A DNA stretch of 56,014 bases from Clostridium sp. UBA6640 (GCF_002455975.1 NZ_DKLM01000149.1:1-56014), one strand, 5' to 3'. Shown: positions 37,434 through 46,831, counted from the stretch's first letter. Numbers and translations are program-made. The notes: generated from the sequence alone by a model not told the origin.

Positions 37434-38705
37434 CTATCTTAATACTAATGTAAAACTCATGCCTTCCTTTTCACATTCTGAAAAAATTTCTCCATCCATC
37501 TTTTTCATTATATATTTGCATATGTAAAGTCCTAAACCATTTCCTTGTTTGTCTTTTGCATTGCTAGCCCTATAGAAGCTATCAAAAATATGATTGAATT
37601 CATTTGGACTTATTGTTTCTCCACTATTGAATATTTTAATAAGCTGGCAGTAATCTTCTTCATAAAAAGATATTTTTATTTTCTTACCATCACCATACTT
37701 AAATGCATTTTCTATTATATTTCCTATAACTTCAAACGATCTATCTAAATCACCTTTAACTAATTTATTATTGTAATCTCCCACGATAAAATCTATCATT
37801 TTCAAAATACATTTTTCTTTATAAGTTACTATTACTTTATCTATTAAATCCTTTAGATAAAACTCACTATTATTAACTTCAATTTCAATGATATCTTCAC
37901 TTGATGTTTTTATTATTTCTTTTATAAAGTTTTCTATTTCTAATGATTTTTCTTGTATTTGTTTTGCTGCTAATATTTTCTTCTCATTAGTATCATAGAT
38001 TTCATCTTCTATAGCCTTTGCATAAAGCTTTATTGTGTTTAATGGTGTTTTTATATCATGTGAAATTGAAAGTAATAAAAGCTTCTTTTCCTTTTCAAGC
38101 TTAAGTTCTTTTATTTTATGATAATCTAGATTTTCTCTAAGTACATTAATTCCCCAAACAAACTTACCAAAATATCTATTTTTATTTTCTTTAAGCCCCT
38201 CCTTAAGATTACCTTTTGATAACTCGTAAGGCATTTCACTTAGAATATTAAAAGGCTTAAGAATTGAATTTCTAACATACAATAAAACTGATATTATTAT
38301 TGCTTCAAATATAAATAACATAATTTCTACTTTGAATAAAATACTATTGTCAAGATTCCTACTTACATAATTAAATCTTAAATAACCTAATAATTTATCT
38401 CCATCATACCAAGGTTTAATTTCATATTGTAATCCATTTCTACTTTTATAAAATTCATCAATATCACCTTTGCTCGCCTGTGCAGACTGAGGTAAAAATG
38501 ATACTGATTTTACAAATTCATAAGAAATTAAGTCAGGCTCAGCAAAGGATACCCCCTCTACTAAGCCTAAATATATTTTGTTTATTTCTACCTTATATTC
38601 GCTACTTGATTTGTTATTTATGCCTCTAAGTAATGCAAGTAGTCCCAGTGAAATTACTAAATAAATCAAAACAGTACTAGCGATTACTTTATCAAATTTC
38701 TTCAT
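37434..38705 (-). CDS. sensor histidine kinase
   Basis: The product has 423 residues. Two membrane helices (VIASTVLIYLVISLGLLALL near 6-25 and IMLFIFEAIIISVLLYVRNS near 127-146) enclose an extracytoplasmic domain of about 100 residues. A HAMP-like linker is followed by the H-box SISHDIKTPLNTIKLY, N-box NIIENAFKYGDG and G-box KQGNGLGLYICKYI. Unlike the kinase at 26486 it has a real sensor domain. It overlaps the regulator gene by 14 nt and is last in the operon ABC permease, ATPase, regulator, kinase. Confidence 0.87.
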   Translation of the reverse strand: MKKFDKVIASTVLIYLVISLGLLALLRGINNKSSSEYKVEINKIYLGLVEGVSFAEPDLISYEFVKSVSFLPQSAQASKGDIDEFYKSRNGLQYEIKPWYDGDKLLGYLRFNYVSRNLDNSILFKVEIMLFIFEAIIISVLLYVRNSILKPFNILSEMPYELSKGNLKEGLKENKNRYFGKFVWGINVLRENLDYHKIKELKLEKEKKLLLLSISHDIKTPLNTIKLYAKAIEDEIYDTNEKKILAAKQIQEKSLEIENFIKEIIKTSSEDIIEIEVNNSEFYLKDLIDKVIVTYKEKCILKMIDFIVGDYNNKLVKGDLDRSFEVIGNIIENAFKYGDGKKIKISFYEEDYCQLIKIFNSGETISPNEFNHIFDSFYRASNAKDKQGNGLGLYICKYIMKKMDGEIFSECEKEGMSFTLVLR

Positions 38706-39372
38706 ACTTATACCCTACTCCCCAAAGAGTTACAATTCTTTTGGGCCTCTTTGGATTTTCTTCAATCTTATCCCTAAGCATCTTTATATGGACAGTTAGT
38801 GTTTGATTTTCACTAAAACTCTCTAATCCCCAAATCTTATTAAATAGGTAATCCTTACTTAATGTTTTACCAGGATTCTCTACAAGTATAAGTAATAGTT
38901 CAAACTCCTTTGATGTCATGCTTAATAATTTCCCATTAATATACACTTCATTTGCTTCTTTATTAATTGAAATAGCACCTGAATCTATAATTGTGCGTTT
39001 TGCTTTAAGCTCATAGTTTCTTTTCATTAATGCTGAAACCTTGGCCCCTAAAATATCAATGTCTACTGGCTTTTCAATATAATCATCTGCACCAAGTGTA
39101 AAGCCGTTAATCTTGTCCTCTTTATCAACCCTTGCACTTATTATTATAATTGGTATATTATGATTTTTTCTAATGCTAGAGCATACTGTAAAACCATCTA
39201 TACCAGGAAGCATTATATCTAAAAGCACAATCTTAGCAACATCCTTTTCAAGAAATTCTAATGCCCTTTCTCCACTTTCTACATTTATAATGCTAAATCC
39301 ATCTTTTTTTAAGAAAGCACAAATCAAACCTGCAAGTTCTAAATTATCTTCTACTAGAAGTAGATCTACCAT
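38692..39372 (-). CDS. OmpR-family response regulator
   Basis: The product has 226 residues. Receiver phosphoacceptor in IVLLDIMLPGIDG, Lys in YIEKPV (usually KPF), and a winged-helix end RPKRIVTLWGVGYKYEE. It starts 1 nt after the ATPase gene's stop and overlaps the kinase gene, so all four genes of the module are co-transcribed. The likely targets are the transporter genes at its own 5' end, giving positive feedback. Confidence 0.87.
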   Translation of the reverse strand: MVDLLLVEDNLELAGLICAFLKKDGFSIINVESGERALEFLEKDVAKIVLLDIMLPGIDGFTVCSSIRKNHNIPIIIISARVDKEDKINGFTLGADDYIEKPVDIDILGAKVSALMKRNYELKAKRTIIDSGAISINKEANEVYINGKLLSMTSKEFELLLILVENPGKTLSKDYLFNKIWGLESFSENQTLTVHIKMLRDKIEENPKRPKRIVTLWGVGYKYEEI

Positions 39373-39373
39373 A

Positions 39374-40135
39374 TTACCATCCCATCTCCATTAGCCAATT
39401 ATTGACCTTTCTTTCTCTAACCTTAAAAGCATTTTCCTCAATAAATTTTCCCAAATTAATTTCACCTTTTATTGATCCATCTTCAATATACATTATTTTA
39501 TCGCACTTAGCTGCAACCCTCATATCATGGGTAACAAGCATAATAGTTGTACCTTCTTGATTAATTCTATTAAGTTCATTCATAACTTCCCTAGAATTTT
39601 GCTGATTTAAAGCACCTGTAGGTTCATCAGCAAAAATCATCTTTGGAGAATTTATTAAACTTCTACAAATACAAGCTCTTTGAAGCTCACCACCTGAAAC
39701 TTCATTTGTATCATTTTCTGCAATTTCACTTATTCCAAGCTTATGCATTAACTCTCTTGCCCTATTATTGATTTCATTTCTATCTTTTCCTTTTTTTGAC
39801 TGATAAGCTGGTAGTATAATATTATCATATATTGAAAGATTTTTTAACATATGCATTTGTTGAAAAATAAATCCCATTTCATCAAGTCTTAAATCACTTA
39901 TTTCATTTGCAGTAAAAGTACTAATTTCCTTTCCAAAGTAATCTACCTTTCCTGCAGTTAAATTATCCATTCCGCTAACTACATAAAGAAGAGTTGATTT
40001 ACCTGAGCCACTAGGTCCCATAATAGCAACCATTTCACCTTCATTAATTTCAAAGTTTACATTTCTTAAAACATTATTCTGTATCTTATTTATAATATAA
40101 GTCTTACATAAATCTATAACTTTTAATGAACTCAT
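39374..40135 (-). CDS. ABC transporter ATP-binding protein (MacB/LolD type)
   Basis: The product has 253 residues. Walker A GPSGSGKST near 40-48, signature VSGGELQRACICRSL, Walker B MIFADEPTGALNQ, switch VTHDMR. It belongs to the same class as the ATPase at 25589-26344 but in a differently ordered operon. AAGGTGGGG precedes the ATG at 40135. It pairs with the 790-residue permease 14 nt upstream. Confidence 0.88.
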   Translation of the reverse strand: MSSLKVIDLCKTYIINKIQNNVLRNVNFEINEGEMVAIMGPSGSGKSTLLYVVSGMDNLTAGKVDYFGKEISTFTANEISDLRLDEMGFIFQQMHMLKNLSIYDNIILPAYQSKKGKDRNEINNRARELMHKLGISEIAENDTNEVSGGELQRACICRSLINSPKMIFADEPTGALNQQNSREVMNELNRINQEGTTIMLVTHDMRVAAKCDKIMYIEDGSIKGEINLGKFIEENAFKVRERKVNNWLMEMGW

Positions 40136-40149
40136 CTCAAAACCCCACC

Positions 40150-42522
40150 TTATTCCATATTATTAATTTCTTTTAAATCTACTTTTTTAACAGCCCCAGC
40201 ACTTAAGTAAGCAATAGCTGTAGTTACTACAAGTAGTATAATGGGATAAACTATATATACTTCTAATGCCTCTACCTTAAATACAATGTTATGAACACCC
40301 ATTATTGCAAATACTTGCCCTGATGTTAAAGGTCCAAGGAACTTAGATAATATAATTCCTAAAATAATTGCAGCTACAAGAATTATACTTATTCTAGCTG
40401 ATTGCCAAAATCTAATTGAGCTATTTCTAAAGCCAATACTTTTTAGCATTGCTATTTCTCCTTTTTCTTTAGCAATAAAAGTTTTCATCATTAAAATTGT
40501 AATTAAAGCATTAATACACACTACTATTAATACAATTAAATTCTTCATAGTATCAAGTTGATCTAAGGTGCTTCCTATATACCTTGAAACATATTCCTGT
40601 GAATTTTTAAATGAATAGCTTGGATACTTATCCTTTAATTTATCTATTAATACTTGTGGCTCTATATTCCCCTCAAAATTACCTTGAAAAGGGAATATGA
40701 TTGCTAAATATTTAAAATCTATATCAATTTTAGGACTTAATCTTACTGACTCACCCATATTAGTCATACTTTCATACAAACCAGTCACTATTAATTCTTT
40801 CTTTTCCTTACCTACTTGTGCATAAATTGTATCACCAATAGAAACATTTAATTTTTTAGCTACAGTTTCAGTTATTGCTACTTCATTTTTTAATTCAGGC
40901 ATCTTACCTTTTAAAATATTGTAATTATTACTATCACTTTCTTGAGATTGGAATGCCATTAATGGAATAACATTATCCTTGTCATCAGCATAAAATTTAA
41001 GTCTATACAGTACTTCTCCATAAATTTTTATATCTACTCCACTATCTTTAAATGATTCTCTAAGGTTTTCCATATCTTTTAAATATTCCTCTTTGTTAGC
41101 TCTATTTATATATTTGTCCATTTCATCAGTTTCAATTAATACATCACTATAATCCAGTCCAAATGTTTTAATAATATTTCCATCTTTTAAGGTATTTATT
41201 GTGTTTAAAGGAATAATAATTAAAATTGTTCCAATGCAGAAGGTTAAAGTTAAAACTACAAATCTCTTAAGATTACATAAAATATCATTTAGTGCAATAA
41301 ACATTGGTACTCCAATATTTTTATAATTCTTAAGTTTTAATCTTGATTTACCTTTAAAATTCTCGCCTGTACTTCCATTTCTAATTGCATCTATTGCTGA
41401 AAACTTATTTAACTTTCTTGTACATGTGTAGCAGAATAAAAGAACTATTAAAACTACTGAAATAGAACATGCTATATTAACAAAGATATTTCCAGTGGAG
41501 GATTTCATTAAAATATTTCCTGAAGATTGCTTTAATAATATTTCACCAAATTGAAAGCTTGCTACAAATCCAATTAACACACCTATGATTGTTATTACAA
41601 TATATTTTATTAAATAAATCTTTTTAATATCAAACTCTTTAAGACCAATGGCCTTCATAACTCCTATCTCTTTAAAATCATCTTGTAGAGTAAAAATTAT
41701 TGTAAATCTTAAAATTAAAAATGAAATTAATATAAGGCAAATACTTACTATAATTAAAACTGCAGATGGTATCATATCCAAAATAAAGCTGGTGTTAATA
41801 AATGACTTATCAAGATTAATTATTGTATTACAATCTATCCCTCTAAATTCTTTTTCTAATGCAGTTGTATCATCTGACATTATATAATAATTATTTATAA
41901 AGCCTACTTCTTTACATGATTTGAAAACCTCATAATCTTCATCACTTATAAGAAGCCTTTTCATCTCATTCATGCTTGATCCAAAAATAGCATCCTTAGT
42001 AAACATCTTTATCGAAAATTCTTTTTTAATATCTCCTATAGTAATAACGACTTTATTTCCAACTTCTAAATTATTTTTACTTTTATCAGCTAGTGAAAAA
42101 GCAATTTCCCCTGATTTTAAAATAATTTCTTCTCCATTATCATCGAGTAATTTCCCATACTTCTTTGGTTGTGCTTGAAGTAAAGTTTCTCCAAAAGGTT
42201 GAAAATCTTGAAGTTCCTTATCTTTTTTTATTTTAATATTTTCTTTAGAAAGCATTATACTTCTATCAATATCATAAGAATTTATAAGCTTAGAATTATT
42301 AATCCAATTATCAAACTCTTTATTTTCTTCCCTATCATAAGATGCAATAATATAATCTGGCGCCTTAGCCTTATCCATAAAATAATCAACAGATTCTGAT
42401 ACTGCAATTAAGTTATTTACACTACTTGCTGAAAATGTTGTTGCTAATATGATAAATATTAAAAGAATAATATTCATTGATTTCTTTCGCTTTAAATCTT
42501 TTTTTAATATTCTAAAAAACAT
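40150..42522 (-). CDS. FtsX-type ABC transporter permease with two FtsX domains
   Basis: The product has 790 residues. One N-terminal helix and a MacB-like extracytoplasmic domain (about 40-255) precede three helices (260-375). A second half follows with another helix (FVVLTLTFCIGTILIIIPLN), another external domain (about 450-635) and three C-terminal helices. It differs from BceB, which has a single large loop, and resembles lipoprotein or peptide exporters. The typical FtsX phrases DDFKEIGVMKAIGL and KGEIAMLKSIGF mark both repeats. It is first in the operon with ATPase, regulator and kinase. Confidence 0.85.
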   Translation of the reverse strand: MFFRILKKDLKRKKSMNIILLIFIILATTFSASSVNNLIAVSESVDYFMDKAKAPDYIIASYDREENKEFDNWINNSKLINSYDIDRSIMLSKENIKIKKDKELQDFQPFGETLLQAQPKKYGKLLDDNGEEIILKSGEIAFSLADKSKNNLEVGNKVVITIGDIKKEFSIKMFTKDAIFGSSMNEMKRLLISDEDYEVFKSCKEVGFINNYYIMSDDTTALEKEFRGIDCNTIINLDKSFINTSFILDMIPSAVLIIVSICLILISFLILRFTIIFTLQDDFKEIGVMKAIGLKEFDIKKIYLIKYIVITIIGVLIGFVASFQFGEILLKQSSGNILMKSSTGNIFVNIACSISVVLIVLLFCYTCTRKLNKFSAIDAIRNGSTGENFKGKSRLKLKNYKNIGVPMFIALNDILCNLKRFVVLTLTFCIGTILIIIPLNTINTLKDGNIIKTFGLDYSDVLIETDEMDKYINRANKEEYLKDMENLRESFKDSGVDIKIYGEVLYRLKFYADDKDNVIPLMAFQSQESDSNNYNILKGKMPELKNEVAITETVAKKLNVSIGDTIYAQVGKEKKELIVTGLYESMTNMGESVRLSPKIDIDFKYLAIIFPFQGNFEGNIEPQVLIDKLKDKYPSYSFKNSQEYVSRYIGSTLDQLDTMKNLIVLIVVCINALITILMMKTFIAKEKGEIAMLKSIGFRNSSIRFWQSARISIILVAAIILGIILSKFLGPLTSGQVFAIMGVHNIVFKVEALEVYIVYPIILLVVTTAIAYLSAGAVKKVDLKEINNME

Positions 42523-42671
42523 AAATTTTACCCCTCTTATAAATTATTTACTAACCATAAATTTATTATAAATTACTAATTATTAAATAATCCTTAAATA
42601 AAATAACAATATACTTACATTTATGGGTTGTAATTGTATTGTTATTTTATAATGTTAAATTTTCACCTCAT

Positions 42672-42866
42672 TTATTTATGATACGGTTCTTCATTATCTT
42701 AAATCCTCTATAAATTTGCTCTAGCAGCATCATTTTGAACAGTTGGTTGGAGAAACATAGTTTAAAACATCTTGTGATAACGCTAGGGGCCCGCCAATTA
42801 TAAAGGCTATGTCGCTTTTGCCTACGGTTCCTAGATCTCGTATGTAGTTTGATATTTCTTTTCAGT
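42672..42866 (-). pseudogene. decayed 3' fragment of rlmH (repeat copy 7)
   Basis: The stretch aligns with the last 75 or so codons of the intact rlmH (51443-51670). It keeps the tail Glu-Pro-Tyr-His-Lys-stop, then matches ATTATCTTAAATCCTCTATA, TTGCTCTAGCAGCATCATT and AACATCTTGTGATAACGCTA with point changes. A 4-nt deletion after the tail and two deletions of roughly 17 and 18 nt break the frame. It is divergent enough from the intact gene to suggest a foreign rlmH end brought in or an old duplication. No 5' part is present. Confidence 0.85.
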
Positions 42867-42885
42867 TTAATAGTAAAATTAAGTA

Positions 42886-42914
42886 TTGTATTCCTAATAG
42901 TAACATGGTATATT
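42886..42914 (+). promoter_or_regulatory. sigma-A type promoter of the rsgA-region leader
   Basis: TTGTAT (42886-42891) and TATATT (42909-42914) are separated by 17 bp. Transcription would begin near 42921 and run through the leader into the rsgA-like gene. Confidence 0.65.
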
Positions 42915-42920
42915 ATGGTT

Positions 42921-43191
42921 AAAGCTTAATAATTAATTTTAGGCGAAAGGAGTGAATTTTTTTTATGCAAAAGTTATATGAGGTGATTTTAAAATAATTG
43001 CATATGGGTTCAAAAGGATTTTTTATGAGTACTTAGTATACTCTTTATTTGTTGTGCCTTTTGAACAACTTTGATTTAACCTTTCAGCCTTAATAATTAG
43101 TATTAGAATTCACGGTACAGGTTAGCGTGTATTTTTTATGCCCAAATATTAGGTATACCACAGTAGGTTAATCTTGCTGTGGTATTTTTAT
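42921..43191 (+). promoter_or_regulatory. attenuator-like leader with short peptide and terminator
   Basis: A short reading frame at 42965-42997 encodes MQKLYEVILK after AAAGGAG (12-nt spacing). It is followed by a hairpin with arms GTTCAAAAGG (43008-43017) and CCTTTTGAAC (43057-43066), and then by an intrinsic terminator, ATACCACAG / CTGTGGTAT with TTTTTAT, at 43155-43191. Peptide, alternative stem and terminator in this order resemble leaders of ribosome-targeting antibiotic resistance genes. The downstream gene is rsgA-like. Another short palindrome, GTAAGCTAAATTTAGCTTAC, precedes the rsgA ribosome binding site. Confidence 0.55.
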
Positions 43192-43293
43192 ATACTTTTT
43201 TATATAAAACTTCATATAACTTTGTCTCAAACTCAAATTAAGCTTTAAAATTTAAGTAAGCTAAATTTAGCTTACTACAGAAAGGGAGACTTT

Positions 43294-44373
43294 ATGAGTT
43301 TAGAAAAGTTAGGATGGAACACATATTTTCAAAACAATTTTGAGCCTTATTTAAATGGCGAATTTTTACCTGCAAGAGTTATAACTCAGCATAAAAATAA
43401 CTATATAGTACGCTCAGAAGAAGGAGATTTCAGTAGTAAACTAAGCGGTAAGTTTATATATAAAGCAGACGTTAAAAAGGATTACCCAGCAGTTGGAGAT
43501 TGGGTTGCAATTAAAACCACTAATGATGCTGAAGCTATTATATATGCAATATTACCAAGAAAAAGCTACTTTGCTCGTAAACTTGCTATATCAGGCGGAA
43601 GAAAAATGAAAAACGGTATACTGATTGGTGGAAATATAGAAGAGCAAATTATAGGTTCAAATATAGATATTGCATTTATTGTAAGTGGACTTGATGATAA
43701 TTTTAATATAGGTCGTATTGAAAGATATATTACCTTAGTTCTTAGTAGTGGAGCTACACCTGTTATACTGTTAAATAAATGTGACCTTTGCAATACCATA
43801 CCCGATTATATAGAAAAAATAAATACTATTGCAAAAGGGATAGCTGTACATTCCATAAGTGTTTTAAATAATATCAATATGAATATCTTTAATAAATATT
43901 TATGCTGTGGTAAGACCGTAGTATTTCTTGGTTCTTCTGGTGTAGGCAAATCTACAATTATTAATTACATTTTTGGTGATGAAATACAAAAAACAAATGC
44001 TATAAGCAGTTCTAATGGCAAAGGCACGCATACTACCACAAGTAGCCAGCTTTTACAGCATAGTTCAGGCTGCACAGTTATTGATACTCCAGGTGTTAGG
44101 GAACTGCAGTTATGGGCTGATGAAGATATACTTTCAGAAAGCTTTCAAGATATCTACTCTTTGGTAGACCAATGTAAATATAGAGATTGTAAACACGCTA
44201 AAGAAGCTGGTTGTGCAATTAAAGAAGCTATTGAGGATGGAAGATTAAGTATTGAAAGATTTAATAGCTATAAAAGTCAATTGGAAGAACTTAAAACTCT
44301 AAAGGATAATAAAAAATCCTATTATAATAACAGAGTAAATAAATTTAATAAAAGAAATACGAAACGAGGTTAA
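43294..44373 (+). CDS. rsgA: ribosome small-subunit-dependent GTPase A-like protein
   Basis: The product has 359 residues. The circularly permuted GTPase domain shows NKCDL (G4) before GSSGVGKSTIINYI (G1), then DTPGVREL (G3). A C-terminal zinc region holds CKYRDCKHAKEAGCA. This is the RsgA/YjeQ build; RsgA releases maturation factors from the 30S subunit. The protein is longer than the Bacillus-type enzyme, and its cassette-like context suggests a second, horizontally moved copy besides the housekeeping gene. GAAAGGGAG precedes the ATG. The phosphotransferase gene follows after 5 nt. Confidence 0.88.
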   Translation: MSLEKLGWNTYFQNNFEPYLNGEFLPARVITQHKNNYIVRSEEGDFSSKLSGKFIYKADVKKDYPAVGDWVAIKTTNDAEAIIYAILPRKSYFARKLAISGGRKMKNGILIGGNIEEQIIGSNIDIAFIVSGLDDNFNIGRIERYITLVLSSGATPVILLNKCDLCNTIPDYIEKINTIAKGIAVHSISVLNNINMNIFNKYLCCGKTVVFLGSSGVGKSTIINYIFGDEIQKTNAISSSNGKGTHTTTSSQLLQHSSGCTVIDTPGVRELQLWADEDILSESFQDIYSLVDQCKYRDCKHAKEAGCAIKEAIEDGRLSIERFNSYKSQLEELKTLKDNKKSYYNNRVNKFNKRNTKRG

Positions 44374-44378
44374 GTTGA

Positions 44379-45362
44379 ATGTTAAAATTAAAATATTTGT
44401 TTGATAATAAAGACTTAGCTCATATGATACTTAAAAATTGGGAGTATGATTGTGATGATCCTGATCCTTTAAAATATTATAGAATTTCTGCAAATGCAAT
44501 TTACTTGTGTAAGAATCAAGGTAATACTTTTTTTCTTAGATTTACACCTGCTGAGGAAAAAAACAAGGAAAAGATACTTGCTGAGCTTGAATTCCTGAGT
44601 TATTTGAGAAGTAATGGCTATCCTGCAGTAGAAACTATACTCTCTAAATCCGGCAACGAACTTGAAATAGTAGAAACACCTTGGGGAACATTCTATGCTG
44701 TTGCGTTTAAAAAGGCATCTGGTAAACAAATAGGAGAACTGTCCTTAGAGGAAGATATAATCTTCGGTTTAGGAAAAGCTTTAGGAAAATTGCATAAACT
44801 AAGCAGTGAATTTAGTCCAGTAAATAATAAACGTAATGACTGGAAAAAAACAGCATGCTGGATGGAGAATGTATTATCAACTTTTCCAGATGAAACTGCT
44901 GCTAAAAGTGAGCTAGCTTTACTTAGAGCCTATTTTTCACAACTACCAGCTACAAAAGAAAACTTTGGACTTATCCATTATGACTTTGAATTTGACAACG
45001 TATTTTATAATGAAATCACAAAAACTTATACTCCTATAGATTTTGATGATGCAATGTATCATTGGTATGCAATGGATATAGAACAATCATTAGATAGCAT
45101 AAAAGAAGATATGCCAGAAGAACAAGTAGAATCTTCAGTAGATGAGTTTATTAAGGGTTACCGCTCAGAGTATGTTATTTCTGATGAAATGCTTAAATTA
45201 TTACCTATTTTCAGAAGATATGCTAATTTATATGGATATGTCCGTATACTTCACTCTATAGAAGAAAAGTGGAACAACGAACCTGATTGGATGATAGACC
45301 TTAGAATTAAATTAGAGAATTTATTAAATGAGAGAAAAGATACATTTATAATGCCAATTTAA
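44379..45362 (+). CDS. aminoglycoside phosphotransferase (APH) family protein
   Basis: The product has 327 residues. The kinase core is recognisable: Brenner motif LIHYDFEFDNVFYN (HxDxxxxN), then PIDFDDAMYHWYAMDI (metal-binding Asp). The N-terminal lobe has TFFLRFTPAEEKNKE with a candidate ATP-binding Lys. APH-fold enzymes phosphorylate aminoglycosides, homoserine, choline or other small alcohols; this sequence gives no clear substrate. It is separated by 5 nt from rsgA and appears co-transcribed. Confidence 0.82.
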   Translation: MLKLKYLFDNKDLAHMILKNWEYDCDDPDPLKYYRISANAIYLCKNQGNTFFLRFTPAEEKNKEKILAELEFLSYLRSNGYPAVETILSKSGNELEIVETPWGTFYAVAFKKASGKQIGELSLEEDIIFGLGKALGKLHKLSSEFSPVNNKRNDWKKTACWMENVLSTFPDETAAKSELALLRAYFSQLPATKENFGLIHYDFEFDNVFYNEITKTYTPIDFDDAMYHWYAMDIEQSLDSIKEDMPEEQVESSVDEFIKGYRSEYVISDEMLKLLPIFRRYANLYGYVRILHSIEEKWNNEPDWMIDLRIKLENLLNERKDTFIMPI

Positions 45363-45491
45363 ATTATTATAGAAGGAGTGTATATAGGATTCTTATGCAT
45401 TAACCTACTACACTCTCTTCTTTCTGAAAATTCTAAAATATAATAGAAAATCCTATTACAATAATAGAAATAAGAGAAGGGGCTAAATTGA

Positions 45492-46541
45492 ATGTTAAAA
45501 TTAAAAGAGAACAATTATCATATCATAAAAAACTTAATTAAAAATTCATCCCAAGATTTATCTATATTTTCTGTACTTAATGGAATTATGCCAGGTGAAA
45601 TTTTTGTAGATTGCGATGATAATCCAACATCAGCATTAATACAAACTTCTGAATGCAATCTTCTTGCAGGAAGCCCCAATAATGACAAGTTTAATTCTGA
45701 GGTAAAAGAAGAATTAGATTTTTGGGATGGCTTGATTTTAGATACTGATGAATGGGAAACTAGACTTTCTGAAGTTCACCAAAACAAGTTTATTAGAAAG
45801 TATAAAAGACGTCATTATGTTTTAAATAATCTAAAATATCGTGATTACAAGCTGAATGTAAAAGAAGGATTCTCCTTAGAAAAAGTGGATCCAAACTATA
45901 TAAATAAATGTAATCTCAAGAACTCAGAAAAAGTAATGGATTGGGTTAATAATTGGGGAAGTATTGATAATTTCAGCAAATACGGTGTAGGTTTTATGGT
46001 AAGAAACGAGGATACTATAGTCAGCTGGTCATTAACTGATTGTGCATATGACAAAAAAGCTGCAATAGGGATTCATTGTGATTCTAATTATCGCAAGAAT
46101 GGTTTCGGAGCAATTACTGCAGCTGCAACCGCAGATTATTGTCTTTGTAATGGAATAACGGAAATAGATTGGTTATGTGTTGATACCAATGTTGGATCAA
46201 TTGCAATAGCTGAAAAACTTGGATTTGTAAGAAAAAATGATTATTATGCTTTTACTCCATATCCACCAATAGAAAATGAAAGCGATTTAACTTTAGAGCA
46301 GTGGGCAGAATGGGCCCTATTCTATGAAAAAGCACTGGAAGAAGAACCACGTTTATTTTGGGATTGCGCTCTATGCTGGATGAAAGCAAATAATGTTGAT
46401 TCAGTAATCAAACTACTAAACAAGGAAGTTGAAAAAGGATGGAAATGGACAGTTGATGAATTATCAAAATTTTTCCCACACTTTCAAAACAATCCTAAAT
46501 GGATAGAATATCTAAACCATTTGAAGACCATATGGGAATAA
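45492..46541 (+). CDS. GNAT family N-acetyltransferase
   Basis: The product has 349 residues. The acetyl-CoA-binding GNAT core is around residues 160-250 (TIVSWSLTDCAY, GIHCDSNYRKNGFGAITAAA, then NVGSIAIAEKLGFVRKN). The N-terminal 140 residues are an extra domain, and the C-terminal 90 residues are helical. Its leader (45431-45500) repeats sequence from the 3' end of rsgA and the start of the phosphotransferase gene, including TTGAATGTTAAAATTAAA, so its 5' flank arose by local duplication. A partial copy of the gene lies at 50452-50786. Confidence 0.85.
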   Translation: MLKLKENNYHIIKNLIKNSSQDLSIFSVLNGIMPGEIFVDCDDNPTSALIQTSECNLLAGSPNNDKFNSEVKEELDFWDGLILDTDEWETRLSEVHQNKFIRKYKRRHYVLNNLKYRDYKLNVKEGFSLEKVDPNYINKCNLKNSEKVMDWVNNWGSIDNFSKYGVGFMVRNEDTIVSWSLTDCAYDKKAAIGIHCDSNYRKNGFGAITAAATADYCLCNGITEIDWLCVDTNVGSIAIAEKLGFVRKNDYYAFTPYPPIENESDLTLEQWAEWALFYEKALEEEPRLFWDCALCWMKANNVDSVIKLLNKEVEKGWKWTVDELSKFFPHFQNNPKWIEYLNHLKTIWE

Positions 46542-46611
46542 CTAAAACTATTGAATTTAAGAAATAGTATCTAAAATGATGCTTTTATAAATTCCATTAA
46601 CTTATTTAAAA

Positions 46612-46653
46612 AGGAGTGAATATGCTTTTTATAGCCTATTACACTCCTATTCT
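46612..46653 (+). terminator. intrinsic terminator
   Basis: Stem AGGAGTG / CACTCCT (46612-46648, extended by flanking A-T pairs) is followed by ATTCTTTTT. It ends the GNAT transcript. A related GAGTGTA / TACACTC hairpin sits before the GNAT gene at about 45375-45415. Confidence 0.65.
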
Positions 46654-46716
46654 TTTTACAAATTTCAAGCTAAAAAGTCTACATACCTCAACATATTATA
46701 TTCTAAAAGTACGCCG

Positions 46717-46737
46717 TTACTTATGATACGGCTTACC
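46717..46737 (-). repeat. rlmH 3'-end repeat, copy 8
   Basis: TTACTTATGATACGGCTTACC reads Gly-Lys-Pro-Tyr-His-Lys-stop on the minus strand. The core is identical to the intact rlmH end over 15 bases. The following ATTATATTCTAAATC also echoes the interior of rlmH (ATTATCCTAAATC). It lies in a gap between convergent GNAT and SDR genes. Confidence 0.75.
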
Positions 46738-46831
46738 ATATTATATTCTAAATCTATTTATCCTTTAACTTTCTTTAATTGTTAATGTATCCAAAATGCT
46801 TTAGTGTTCCAAATGAAACGTCCCCGTGGCA

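Noticed and set aside
40150..42522. Plus-strand reading frames inside the large permease gene, for example around 41648-41887
   Set aside because: They lack ribosome sites and show sequence expected from the reverse complement of a membrane protein gene.
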